Assembly (NCBI GenBank): GCA_963836915.1
Contig: CAWILH010000002.1
Coordinates: 1,426,001-1,490,000 of the forward strand
From: Cryomorpha sp963836915
GTDB taxonomy: Bacteria; Bacteroidota; Bacteroidia; Flavobacteriales_D; Cryomorphaceae
Reading direction: 5' to 3'
DNA length: 64,000 nucleotides
This document shows positions 48,737 to 57,327 of the stretch, in pieces; the first letter of the stretch is position 1, and each line of letters opens with the position of its first letter. The notes under the pieces were generated by a model that was not told the origin of the DNA, did no database searches, and saw only the letters and a program-made list of their open reading frames with translations. The position numbers and the translations under genes were made by a program.

Positions 48737-49190
48737 ATGGTTCCGAAATTTGCATTCCTTTGGATTCTGATGCCATTGTTCTGGCTTACCATATCGGCTT
48801 ATCCAGACACCGATCCACTGGACACTGAGAAGCCGAAGGTGAAAATCGGCTTGGATGTGTCAAATCTCAGCGCTGTAGAAGGTAAACTTCGCATCGCGGT
48901 ATTCAAAAACGCCAAGTCTTTTTTGACCGAAAATAGATACCGCGAATACGTGGTGAGCACGAATGGTGAATCGATACTAAGCCATAGTTTTGAACTGCCG
49001 GAAGGGGAATACGCAATAGCCATCTATGAAGATGTCAATGCCAATGAAGTATTGGATCGCAATTTGGTGGGATATCCTACCGAGAAATACGGATTCTCCA
49101 ATAACCCAGCATTCAGGTTCTGCGCCCAGCTGGGAAGCATCTTCGTTTAAGACGTCCAATTCAATAAATCTTAAAATCAAATTGAATTGA
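48737..49190 (+). CDS. DUF2141 secreted protein (frame broken near 49121)
   Basis: A secreted small beta-rich protein: signal peptide MVPKFAFLWILMPLFWLTIS, then VKIGLDVSNLSAVEGKLRIA, VFKNAKSF, FELPEGEYAIAIYEDVNANE, VLDRNLVGYPTEKYGFSNN. The family normally goes on with FGAPSFEDAxF. Here that part is in the next frame (APSWEASSFKTSNS), so one base is extra or two are missing near 49121. The corrected gene ends at TGA 49188-49190 and overlaps the MscS start. TAACTTTG at 48684-48691 is a likely -7 element, 45 bases before the ATG. Confidence 0.82.
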
Positions 49191-50110
49191 CCGCTTTCCT
49201 TTCCAAGCTTCCGGCTTTTATAATTGCGGCCAACAAGGGAGTTTCTACCATTCCATCCTATACCGGATCGAAGTTTATTGATTACGGCATTTTCGTGATT
49301 GGGGTAAGCCTTATTTCATTGGTCATTTATCGGGTGCTGCGCTTTTTATTGCGCCGCTTTTTGCGAAAATCTTCCAAACAGCTCAATGTAGATCCAACTA
49401 ATTATAAGTTTCTGAATAATGCCTTGAACTTTATCGTTCTAGTGGCCACCATCATCATAATACTATACACCATCCCCGAGTTCAAAAAGGTAGGCATCAC
49501 CCTTTTTGCTTCGGCGGGCATCCTTGCGGCCATTATCGGTTTTGCTTCACAAGCGGCTTTCTCCAATATCATAAGCGGCATATTTATAGTGATCTTCAAG
49601 CCATTCAGGGTAGGCGATTTCGTGAGCGGTGGCAGCCAGTATTCAGGCATGATCGAAGATATTACCCTCCGGCATGTGGTGATCAAGGATTTTGAAAACA
49701 AGCGCTATGTAATTCCCAATAGCATCGTGAGCAATGACATTATTCATAATGCTTCGCTTTACGATCTCAAAACGGGTAATTTTATATTTATCAGCATCAG
49801 CTACGACTCCAGTATAGATCGCGCCATCGAGATCATACGCGAAGAAGCCATGAAGCACCCCAATATCATTGATAATCGCACAGCGCAGGAAGTGGCCGAA
49901 GGGGAGCCCATGGTAATGGTGCGGGTAGTGAAGCTCAACGATAGCTCTGTAGATCTGCGCGCCACGTGCTGGACAGATGACTTTGTAAAAGGATTTGAAC
50001 TGAAAACCGATTTATTTAGAAGCATTAAATTGCGCTATGATCAAGAAGGCATTGAAATTCCATTCCCTCACCATACCATCGTCCATAAATCCGGTGGCAA
50101 GGTTTCTTAA
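49187..50110 (+). CDS. mscS: Small-conductance mechanosensitive channel (MscS family)
   Basis: A 307-residue channel protein with three N-terminal helices (about 28-50, 72-92, 98-125). The pore helix pattern is GILAAIIGFASQAAFSNIIS, followed by the beta domain GIFIVIFKPFRVGDFVSGG. The C-terminal alpha/beta domain follows (DSSIDRAIEIIREEAMKHPN). It releases solutes on osmotic downshock. The start is TTG at 49187, because an in-frame stop lies five codons upstream and the next Met is far inside. The start overlaps the corrected end of the DUF2141 gene by four bases. Confidence 0.92.
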   Translation: MTAFLSKLPAFIIAANKGVSTIPSYTGSKFIDYGIFVIGVSLISLVIYRVLRFLLRRFLRKSSKQLNVDPTNYKFLNNALNFIVLVATIIIILYTIPEFKKVGITLFASAGILAAIIGFASQAAFSNIISGIFIVIFKPFRVGDFVSGGSQYSGMIEDITLRHVVIKDFENKRYVIPNSIVSNDIIHNASLYDLKTGNFIFISISYDSSIDRAIEIIREEAMKHPNIIDNRTAQEVAEGEPMVMVRVVKLNDSSVDLRATCWTDDFVKGFELKTDLFRSIKLRYDQEGIEIPFPHHTIVHKSGGKVS

Positions 50111-51158
50111 GAAAGAAACAGAAAAAGTAGGAACAGCACCGGGCAGCCTTATCTTCGTAGGTACCAAGAAGTCGGAAGAAGTCACCATCGACTTGATACA
50201 GTACACCGTAGAGAGCGTAAACCAGCAAGAGAATGTAGAAGCCAAGGACGTGATGAACTTTATCAGCCCCGACGCTTCCACCTGGATAAATGTAAGTGGC
50301 CTGCATGAGATAGAGATCATTGCCGCCCTCGGTGAGCTCTTTGAGATACACCCGCTTATACAAGAAGATATTCTGAATACCGCCCAGAGGCCAAAGTTTG
50401 ACCAATATGACGATCAAATAGCCATCTTCTTAAAAATGCTCAGGCCAAACAGTACCACCAAGCTCATAGAAGGAGAGCAGATAAGTATGGTAATCGGTAA
50501 GAACTACCTCATCAGCTTTCAGGAAGTGAAGGGCGATGTGTTCAACAATATAAGGGAGCGCATCGTACACGCCACAACCAAGATACGCCAGCGCGGCCCC
50601 GATTATTTGGCCTTTGCCCTGCTCGATGCCATCGTAGATAATTATATCATCTCCATTGAGCAGCTCGGCGCCGAGATAGAAGAAGTGGTAGATGCCATGC
50701 TCAGGACGGAGAGCAAAGGATTGCTGCGGCGAATAAACCATTACCGGCAAGAAATCAACGCTTTCAGACGTACCATACGTCCTGTGATCGAAATCTCCAA
50801 CCTATTTGAAAAATCAGAATCAAGCCTTGTGGCAAAGAAGACCATTCCCTTTATCAAAGACTTGGAAGACAACATAATGCATGCCACAGAAGCCATCGAG
50901 ATCTATAAGGAATTGCTCAATGATGAGCTCGGAATCTACCATATGACCATTAGCGCCAAGCTGAACGACATACTGCGGGTATTGACCATCTTCTCTGTTA
51001 TTTTCATTCCGCTCACCTTTGTAGCCGGGATTTACGGTACCAATTTTAAATATTTTCCTGAGCTGGACTACCGCTATGCATACCCTATCTTTTGGGGGGT
51101 GATGATATTTATTGCCAGCGCCATGGTGTATTATTTTAGAAGGAAGAAATGGCTCTGA
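50094..51158 (+). CDS. corA: CorA-family divalent cation transporter with GTN in place of GMN
   Basis: A 354-residue Mg2+ channel-type protein. The N-terminal cytoplasmic domain starts RFLKKETEKVGTAPGSLIFV; the long stalk helix and two C-terminal membrane helices follow (VLTIFSVIFIPLTFVAGIYG and FWGVMIFIASAMVYYF). The selectivity motif after the first helix, normally YGMN, reads YGTN here (51033-51044, codon ACC). The basic end YYFRRKKWL is typical. The preferred start is GTG 50094, which gives the family-typical beginning and a 17-base overlap with mscS; ATG 50037 would overlap by 74 bases. Confidence 0.9.
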   Translation: MARFLKKETEKVGTAPGSLIFVGTKKSEEVTIDLIQYTVESVNQQENVEAKDVMNFISPDASTWINVSGLHEIEIIAALGELFEIHPLIQEDILNTAQRPKFDQYDDQIAIFLKMLRPNSTTKLIEGEQISMVIGKNYLISFQEVKGDVFNNIRERIVHATTKIRQRGPDYLAFALLDAIVDNYIISIEQLGAEIEEVVDAMLRTESKGLLRRINHYRQEINAFRRTIRPVIEISNLFEKSESSLVAKKTIPFIKDLEDNIMHATEAIEIYKELLNDELGIYHMTISAKLNDILRVLTIFSVIFIPLTFVAGIYGTNFKYFPELDYRYAYPIFWGVMIFIASAMVYYFRRKKWL

Positions 51159-51204
51159 TAGACGCAAGGCCATTTGCCGAAAGGCGAAACCAAAAACTGA
51201 ACCT

Positions 51205-53102
51205 ATGAAAAAGCAGCTCTTCCTATTCATTGCAATCGCGCTGGCACATTCAACCATGGCACAAATCATGACCCCCGAAAAACTCTGGCAGCTGGGTAGG
51301 GTGAGCGCAAAAGGACTTTCGGAAGACGGCACGACACTGATCTATACCGTCACCACCCCGCAGGTAGATGAGAACAGCTTCACATCAAATACATACGCTA
51401 TTGATATTGAGACTGGTACGGCTTCCGCCAATCCAAATGTAGAAGCCTTGATCCGCGATAGCAAAACATCGCCCGATGGGGCGTGGAAAATCGTGGAGCG
51501 CGAAGAAATGGTCAAGAAAATAAGGGGCGAAGCCAACTATCCCGAAATGGATCGGAGCAATGTGCTGATCTATGACCAGCTCGACATAAGGCATTGGGAC
51601 ACCTTTCGGGACGGCAGCTATCGACATATCTTTTTGGAGCGTACGGATGGTTCCAAATCGATAGATCTTCTGGAAGGCAAGCCCTATAATGTGCCCACCG
51701 CACCCTTTGGCGGCAGCGAAGATTATACGTGGAGCCCCGACGGGAAATCCATCATCTACGTATGCAAGAAGCTGGAAGGTAAGGCCTATGTAAATTCGAC
51801 CAATACCGACCTATACCGCTACACACTGGAGACCGCGCTCACTGAAAATTTGACGGCTGCCAACCCCGGCTATGACACGCAGCCTGCCTTTTCGGCAAAT
51901 GGACGGCTCGCTTACCTGTCCATGAAGCGCGATGGTTACGAAAGCGACAAAAACGATATCAAGCTCTTTTTTGGAAATGAAGCCTATAACCTTACCGCCG
52001 ATTGGGATGGAACGGTAAACGCATTCGCCTGGAGCGATGATGGAAAGGCCATTTTCTTCACCGCCCCGACCAGCGGCACCGTACAACTGTACAGGCTAGA
52101 AGTGCCCGCCAAAGCGGGAGCTGGCAAGAAACCGGTACAAATAACCCAGGGCGAATGGGACATAACCAGAATAATAGGACAGGTAGGCAATACGCTCTAC
52201 GTGGGGCGCACTGATATGAACCATGCCAAAGAGATCTACTCGGTCGATCTCAAAACGGGGATCATGGCTCAGGTGACCCATGTAAATGATACCGCGTACC
52301 GATCCATAACAATGAGCCGTGTAGAACGAAGATCGATAGAAACGACGGACGGAAAATCAATGCTGTGCTGGGTGATCTATCCACCCGATTTTGACCCTTC
52401 AAAAAAATACCCCACTTTACTTTATACCCAAGGAGGGCCGCAATCGGCGCTCAGCCAATTCTATTCCTTCCGCTGGAACTTCCAAGTGATGGCCGCAAAG
52501 GGATATATCGTGGTAGCTCCCAACCGACGGGGTATGCCGGGGCATGGCGTGGCATGGAATGAGCAGATCTCAAAGGATTGGGGCGGCCAAAATATGGATG
52601 ATTACCTATCCGCTATAGATGCCTTGGCCAAAGAACCTTACGTAGATAACGCGCGGCTGGGTTGCGTGGGCGCAAGCTATGGTGGCTACTCGGCCTTCTT
52701 TCTCGCAGGCCACCATCAAGGCCGCTTTAAGAGCTTCATCGCCCATGATGGTCTTTTCGATCTGCGCAGCCTTTACGGGACTACCGAAGAACTCTTTTTC
52801 GTGAATTGGGACATCGGCGGGCCTATTGGGAAAAGGAAAACAAGGCCGCCCAGCGCAGCTACGAAGCGTTCAATCCTATTAATTTTGTACAGGATTGGGA
52901 TACACCCATTCTAATATTTCAGGGCGGCAAGGATTATAGAATTCCCGATGGGCAAGCTTTTGCGGCTTTTACTGCCGCCCAGCAACTCGGGATAAAGAGC
53001 CGGCTCGTATACTTTCCAGATGAAAACCACTGGGTGCTGAGCCCGCAAAACGGACGGATCTGGCAAGCTGAATTTTTCAGGTGGCTGGCCGAAACGTTAT
53101 AA
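51205..53102 (+). CDS. Secreted S9-family peptidase (frame broken near 52820)
   Basis: This prolyl-oligopeptidase-type enzyme has a signal peptide (MKKQLFLFIAIALAHSTMAQ). A beta-propeller spans about 25-380 (EDYTWSPDGKSIIYV and similar blades). In the hydrolase domain the nucleophile is in GASYGGYSAF. The first frame ends after FVNWDIGG; the second frame continues AYWEKENKAAQRSYEAFNP and supplies the Asp (QGGKDYRIP) and His (DENHWVL). One missing G in the GGCGGG run near 52820 explains the break, and the joined length is about 632 residues. The gene sits 46 bases after corA and 9 before the SDR gene. Confidence 0.92.
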
Positions 53103-53111
53103 ATCAATAGA

Positions 53112-53816
53112 ATGGAAAAAACAGAAAAAATAGCCCTCGTAACCGGTGCCAATCGTGGAATAGGGTTTGAAATATCGCGTCAACTCTGCTTCAAAGGCTT
53201 CAAGGTATATATGGCCAGCCGAAATAAATCGCGCATTGAGCAGTCTTCCGGTCTGCTGCGCGGCGAAGGCCACCATGTAGAAGCGGTGGTGCTAGACGTG
53301 ACCGATCAGGCCAGCATCAATTCTTTTCAAGCCATGCTCATGGAGCGGAAGGAAAAACTACAGGTGCTCATTAATAATGCAGCCATCTTAAAAGATGATA
53401 GTACATCACTACTTGAACTACCGCAAGGCGATGTGCTTGCAACCTTTACCACCAATACGCTTGCTCCCCTGATCGTAACGCGCACCCTGATGCCGCTACT
53501 GGCCAGCGGAAGTCGCGTGATCATGCTCTCGAGCGGCGCCGGTGCCGTATGTGGCGAGATTGGATCTTGGGCGCCGATTTACTCTATGAGCAAGACCGCA
53601 TTAAATGCGATAACCCGCCAGCTGGCTCCGCTACTCAAAAAAGAAAACATAGCTGTGAATGCCGTCTGTCCGGGATGGGTTAAGACCGAGATGGGTGGCC
53701 AAGAAGCTCCCCGCTCTGTAGGAGAAGGAGCGCAAACTCCGGTATGGCTTGCGACCGAAGCAGACCAGTCGGAAACTGGAAAATTCTGGCGCGACAAGAA
53801 AGAAATAAGCTGGTAA
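53112..53816 (+). CDS. SDR-family NAD(P)-dependent oxidoreductase
   Basis: A 234-residue classical short-chain dehydrogenase, similar in layout to carbonyl reductases. The cofactor loop is ALVTGANRGIGFEIS, then DVTD, LINNAAIL, the catalytic Ser in VIMLSSGAGAV, and YSMSK with the catalytic Tyr and Lys. VNAVCPGWVKTEM follows. The end WLATEADQSETGKFWRDK fits carbonyl-reductase-like members. The substrate is unknown. It is cotranscribed with the S9 gene (9-base gap) and the GT2 gene (1-base gap). Confidence 0.93.
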   Translation: MEKTEKIALVTGANRGIGFEISRQLCFKGFKVYMASRNKSRIEQSSGLLRGEGHHVEAVVLDVTDQASINSFQAMLMERKEKLQVLINNAAILKDDSTSLLELPQGDVLATFTTNTLAPLIVTRTLMPLLASGSRVIMLSSGAGAVCGEIGSWAPIYSMSKTALNAITRQLAPLLKKENIAVNAVCPGWVKTEMGGQEAPRSVGEGAQTPVWLATEADQSETGKFWRDKKEISW

Positions 53817-53817
53817 G

Positions 53818-54570
53818 ATGATCTCTGTTTCCGGTGTTATTATCACATTCAACGAAGAAAAAAACATCGATAGATGTCTAGAAAGTCTAAAAGGCGTCGT
53901 AGATGAAATCATAGTGGTAGACAGCTACTCTACCGATAAAACGCTGGAAATATGCGCGCGGCATGGCGCCAAAGTGGTGCAACATCCCTTTGAAGGCTAC
54001 CGTGAGCAGAAGAACTACGCCGTTACCCAAGCATCTCATAGGTATGTGCTTTCGCTTGATGCGGATGAAGCGCTTTCCGAACCCTTGAAAAAATCTATCG
54101 CCAAAGCCAGAGAAGACTGGCTGGCCGATGGCTACGAGATGCGACGCCTTACCAATTATTGCGGAAAGTGGATTAAGCATTGCGGCTGGTATCCCGATAT
54201 TAAGTTGCGCCTATTTGATTCTGAAAAGGGACATTGGGGCGGAGAGAATCCGCATGATAAATATCTGCTCGACGACGGTACATCGAAACAGCTGCTCGAT
54301 GGTGAAATCTTACATTACTCCTTCTACACCATCGCCCAGCATATGGACACGGTAAATAAATTTTCGACCATAAAGGCAGAACGCATGCACCGCGCAGGAA
54401 AGAAAGTAAGTCTTTTAAACTATTTCGTGAATCCCTGCTTCCGCTTTTTTAGGGATTATTTTTTGAAACTAGGCTTCCGGGATGGATTCTATGGCTTTGT
54501 GATCTGCAAAAACTCCGCATATTCGGTTTTTTTAAAGTATGTGAAGCTTCAAGCCTTGAATAAGAAGTAG
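53818..54570 (+). CDS. Family 2 glycosyltransferase (WaaE/LgtF-like)
   Basis: A 250-residue GT-A enzyme. SGVIITFNEEKNIDRCLESL is the nucleotide-binding start, then DEIIVVDSYSTDKTLEICAR and the metal site LSLDADEALSE. The body has NYCGKWIKHCGWYPDIKLRL and GGENPHDKYLL, characteristic of the WaaE-type glucosyltransferases that act on the lipopolysaccharide inner core. It starts one base after the SDR stop. The acceptor cannot be determined here. Confidence 0.92.
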   Translation: MISVSGVIITFNEEKNIDRCLESLKGVVDEIIVVDSYSTDKTLEICARHGAKVVQHPFEGYREQKNYAVTQASHRYVLSLDADEALSEPLKKSIAKAREDWLADGYEMRRLTNYCGKWIKHCGWYPDIKLRLFDSEKGHWGGENPHDKYLLDDGTSKQLLDGEILHYSFYTIAQHMDTVNKFSTIKAERMHRAGKKVSLLNYFVNPCFRFFRDYFLKLGFRDGFYGFVICKNSAYSVFLKYVKLQALNKK

Positions 54571-54615
54571 ATAGATCGGCCACTCTCTCTTTTTTTCGCT
54601 AGCTTTCCCACTCTT

Positions 54616-55482
54616 ATGGAAGCCGACGAAATAATCATCTACCGACCCAAAGAAACGGTGCAACTGGAATCCGTACTCCAAGAATCGCTCGACTATGCCC
54701 TTCTCTCATTTGCCTTTACGGTAAATAGAATGCGGCTAAAAAATTCGGCAGGAAGAATCCGAAACATTGTAAAGGGAAAGCTCGCAGAAGGGATGCTCCG
54801 GCTTTTTGCCAATGAGCATCAGCTCAATTTGGACTGGACAGCGGGTGAAACGCCTTTTTGGAAAAGGGATAATTTTGATTTTTCTTGGAAAGAATGCGCT
54901 TGGGATCTAAAAAACAACTTCATCCATTGCACCGGCTTGATTGAACCAGAAAACTATCTGCACCTGCCGGCGCTCGTGCCCAATCGTTTTCCCGGCGACC
55001 AGTTTTCTCACCGTTTCGACCAAGTGGAGCACCACCGTGGCCGTGCTTTTCTCTTCACCTTTATTTCGGGAGGGCAAGGCTCCACTTCCTTGATCCGACT
55101 GAACATCGATTATCAAATCTCTAATTTTCTAGAAGAGCTGGCAGCGATATATGCGGGCTATAAAGAAGCTGATCCACCCTTTGCTACCGAATGGTTTTGG
55201 GCAGAGCTTGTTAAGAGAGCGCCCCGACCATCGGTGCACTTGCGCAATACGCCAGAACTGGTCATATGCGGTATGGCCAACGCCGAAAACTTCTCGTTTT
55301 TTGCGAATACCGACGATAAGGATTCTCAGGGCTATGCGCTCTATCGGAAGCGGTGGTATAACTTTCGGGAGCGCGGTGGGCTGAGCTTCTGTGATGGACT
55401 TATCCAAACCCGCATTAAAAATGCGACCTGTCCGATGATCGCATTGCCTTCTTTCAAATCTTTAATAGACAGCAATGGATAA
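54616..55482 (+). CDS. Predicted PD-(D/E)XK nuclease, candidate type II restriction enzyme
   Basis: A 288-residue protein that I cannot place in a named family. The N-terminal third looks like a PD-(D/E)XK nuclease core: helix KGKLAEGMLRLFANEH with an acidic residue (Glu58), then strand NFDF with Asp88, and after eight residues WDLKN with Asp97 and Lys99, in the spacing of the D-X(n)-(D/E)-X-K motif. The C-terminal part is mixed and ends in RERGGLSFCDGLIQTRIKN. It converges on a DNA methyltransferase gene with 38 bases between the stops. It follows the GT2 gene by 45 bases. The function is inferred from the motif and context only. Confidence 0.5.
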   Translation: MEADEIIIYRPKETVQLESVLQESLDYALLSFAFTVNRMRLKNSAGRIRNIVKGKLAEGMLRLFANEHQLNLDWTAGETPFWKRDNFDFSWKECAWDLKNNFIHCTGLIEPENYLHLPALVPNRFPGDQFSHRFDQVEHHRGRAFLFTFISGGQGSTSLIRLNIDYQISNFLEELAAIYAGYKEADPPFATEWFWAELVKRAPRPSVHLRNTPELVICGMANAENFSFFANTDDKDSQGYALYRKRWYNFRERGGLSFCDGLIQTRIKNATCPMIALPSFKSLIDSNG

Positions 55483-55520
55483 GGCCGTGATTTCTCAAAA
55501 CGCGATTAGGCGTTACGGGT

Positions 55521-56918
55521 CTATTTCGGGGGCTGCGGTTTCTTAAAAACCAAGCAGTATTGATGAAACGTATTGCTCACAAAGGTGTTTCCATAGCCGT
55601 AGGGAGCGATAGAAATATCATCTTGGCACCAGAAAAGCGTTGGAAGCTGGTCTAGTTTTTCGCGTAAGCGCCAAGAAAGATCCCAAGCAAAGGGATAGTT
55701 CTTGCCCTTCTTCTTTATATTCTTGACTACCATCACGATGTGACCTCCCGGCTTTAGCAATGCGAGCAGATCAAAATAAATTTCGGCAAGATCGGCTACA
55801 AAATCATCATAAGCTGCGATGTTTCCAAGGTCGTAGACATCATCGGAATAATTCGTGCGCAGGCCTTTTTCTACCCGCTTCGCTTGATTTTCGGCACCCT
55901 TCATATTAAGCATGTCCCAATATGGCGGCGAAGTAAAGATCAAATCTTGCTGTGGGAAACCAAGCTTTGCAGCCCTACGTGCATCGGCTTCCAGAATCTC
56001 CATTTCTGGAAGTTGATCGAGGGGCTTTTCCTTCGAGCGCTCAAAGAGCAGTGCCAAGCAACGCTCGCGGGCAATATCGGCAAAGAAAGCACTCAGCTCG
56101 GTGCCGTACCCGTTTCGCCCCAAGGCCAAGGCTGCCAATTGGGTGCTGCCCGTGCCGCTCATCGGGTCGAATACATTGCCCCCCCGCGGACAAAGCTTTT
56201 CTATGAACATGGTGGCCAGCTCTTCGGGAAACTTGGCAGGATGTAAAATCTCCTTTTTATTTCGGCGCTGTGGCTTCAAGATAAACCAAGAAGGAATATC
56301 TTTTTTGAGCAGTTCATTTTCAGCTTTGGCAGCCGTGAAAATTTTTGGAGCGGTGCGGTGCACGCCGCTGTTTTCATCTTTCCGAAAATAAAGACAGTAG
56401 AAGTGATCGCCGCCCGATTGATCGCCACCGACTCCAGCTATCTTCTCATCTTTCAACGTGAAAAAACCACCCAGATGAAGCGCCAGTTCCCAGGCATAAG
56501 GATGGTATTTTCCATCACTATAACCATTTGGCAAGGCGACCATTAGAAATCGGCGGTGACATAGCGCATCAAAAATAGCCCGTGCCACGGTCACGATATT
56601 TTCCCGCAGGGCAGGCCAATTTTCGGGAGCTAAATGCTCCACTTCAGAGCGAAAATCAAGAAAGGCAAACTGCAGTGCATTGGCTGAAAAAGGTGCTTCC
56701 TGCACCGCTTCAAACCCAAGGGCACCCGCTTCGGCCTTGGCTATTTCAGAGTTTGGCCCGTGGTAGTAGACCTGTTCATCACCTTCTTCCTTTTTAGTGA
56801 AAAACCGCATATTGGTGCGTATCCAATCCAGATCGCCCGTATAGCGGAACCATGATTTCTGAAACGGCAACCACTCCTTTGAGCTGATTCGGTTAAAACG
56901 GTTGATCCCTCCGGCCAT
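55521..56918 (-). CDS. DNA methyltransferase, N4-cytosine/N6-adenine type, with a degenerate repeat of its C-terminal half
   Basis: A 465-residue amino-methyltransferase. HPAKFPEELATMFIEKL (motif X region) leads into FDPMSGTGSTQLAA (motif I, SAM binding, about 250-263), then TSPPYWDML (motif IV, catalytic, about 329-337), so the order is X-I-IV. The TSPPYW form is common in N4-cytosine enzymes. The N-terminal half (about 120-190) repeats the pattern of the C-terminal 80 residues: compare NGYSDGKYHPYAWEL with NIKKKGKNYPFAWDL, and HFYCLYFRK with HQYCLVFKK. The start is ATG 56918; the 38 codons upstream in the open frame are translated repeat DNA. Confidence 0.85.
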   Translation of the reverse strand: MAGGINRFNRISSKEWLPFQKSWFRYTGDLDWIRTNMRFFTKKEEGDEQVYYHGPNSEIAKAEAGALGFEAVQEAPFSANALQFAFLDFRSEVEHLAPENWPALRENIVTVARAIFDALCHRRFLMVALPNGYSDGKYHPYAWELALHLGGFFTLKDEKIAGVGGDQSGGDHFYCLYFRKDENSGVHRTAPKIFTAAKAENELLKKDIPSWFILKPQRRNKKEILHPAKFPEELATMFIEKLCPRGGNVFDPMSGTGSTQLAALALGRNGYGTELSAFFADIARERCLALLFERSKEKPLDQLPEMEILEADARRAAKLGFPQQDLIFTSPPYWDMLNMKGAENQAKRVEKGLRTNYSDDVYDLGNIAAYDDFVADLAEIYFDLLALLKPGGHIVMVVKNIKKKGKNYPFAWDLSWRLREKLDQLPTLFWCQDDISIAPYGYGNTFVSNTFHQYCLVFKKPQPPK

Positions 56919-56940
56919 GGATACAAATCTAGTATTTAGT

Positions 56941-57276
56941 CGCGAGGTTTGAGTCGCGAGTCGCGAGTCCCGAGTCGCGAGCCGTATAGCTGGATGATCA
57001 AGATTCAAGACTTGGACATACAAAATGCACACTTGCGACTCGCGACTCGTGACTCAAGACTCGCATAGCTAGATGATCAAGATTCATGATTTGGAGATGC
57101 CAAATACACACTCGCGACTCGTGACTCAAGACTCGCATAGCTAGATGAGCAAGATTCAAGTCTTGGATGTGCGAAATGCACACTCGCGACTCGAGACTCG
57201 ATACCCGCGACTGGATACTCGCGACTCGATACTCGCGACTCGTGACTCAAGACTTGCGACTCGCGACTCGAGACTC
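56941..57276. repeat. GACTC/GAGTC-rich degenerate tandem repeat
   Basis: The stretch contains about nineteen GACTC or GAGTC pentamers in runs such as GACTCGCGACTCGTGACTC. It also has three copies of a 72-79 base unit starting near 56985, 57064 and 57136, each with CATAGCTAGATGA-like, AAGATTCA- and CACACT-CGCGACTC segments. It lies directly upstream of the methyltransferase start. No spacer diversity of the CRISPR type is seen, and no cas gene is nearby. Confidence 0.8.
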
Positions 57277-57278
57277 TC

Positions 57279-57322
57279 AAATCTAGGACTTCTGGGCAAT
57301 AATGCCCAGAAATACTAGATTT
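57279..57322. promoter_or_regulatory. 44-bp palindrome overlapping the promoter of the MFS gene
   Basis: Outer arms AAATCTAG (57279-57286) and CTAGATTT (57315-57322) and inner arms TTCTGGGCA (57290-57298) and TGCCCAGAA (57303-57311) give 17 of 20 matching positions around a 4-base centre. The right arm contains TAGATTTG (57316-57323), a -7-type element, five bases before the ATG at 57328. That suggests a leaderless or near-leaderless transcript and a repressor-type operator. Confidence 0.6.
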
Positions 57323-57327
57323 GCGGA

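Noticed and set aside
56941..57276. Possible CRISPR array
   Set aside because: The repeat units carry no unique spacers of constant length, the short motif is degenerate and appears in several orientations, and no cas gene is present.
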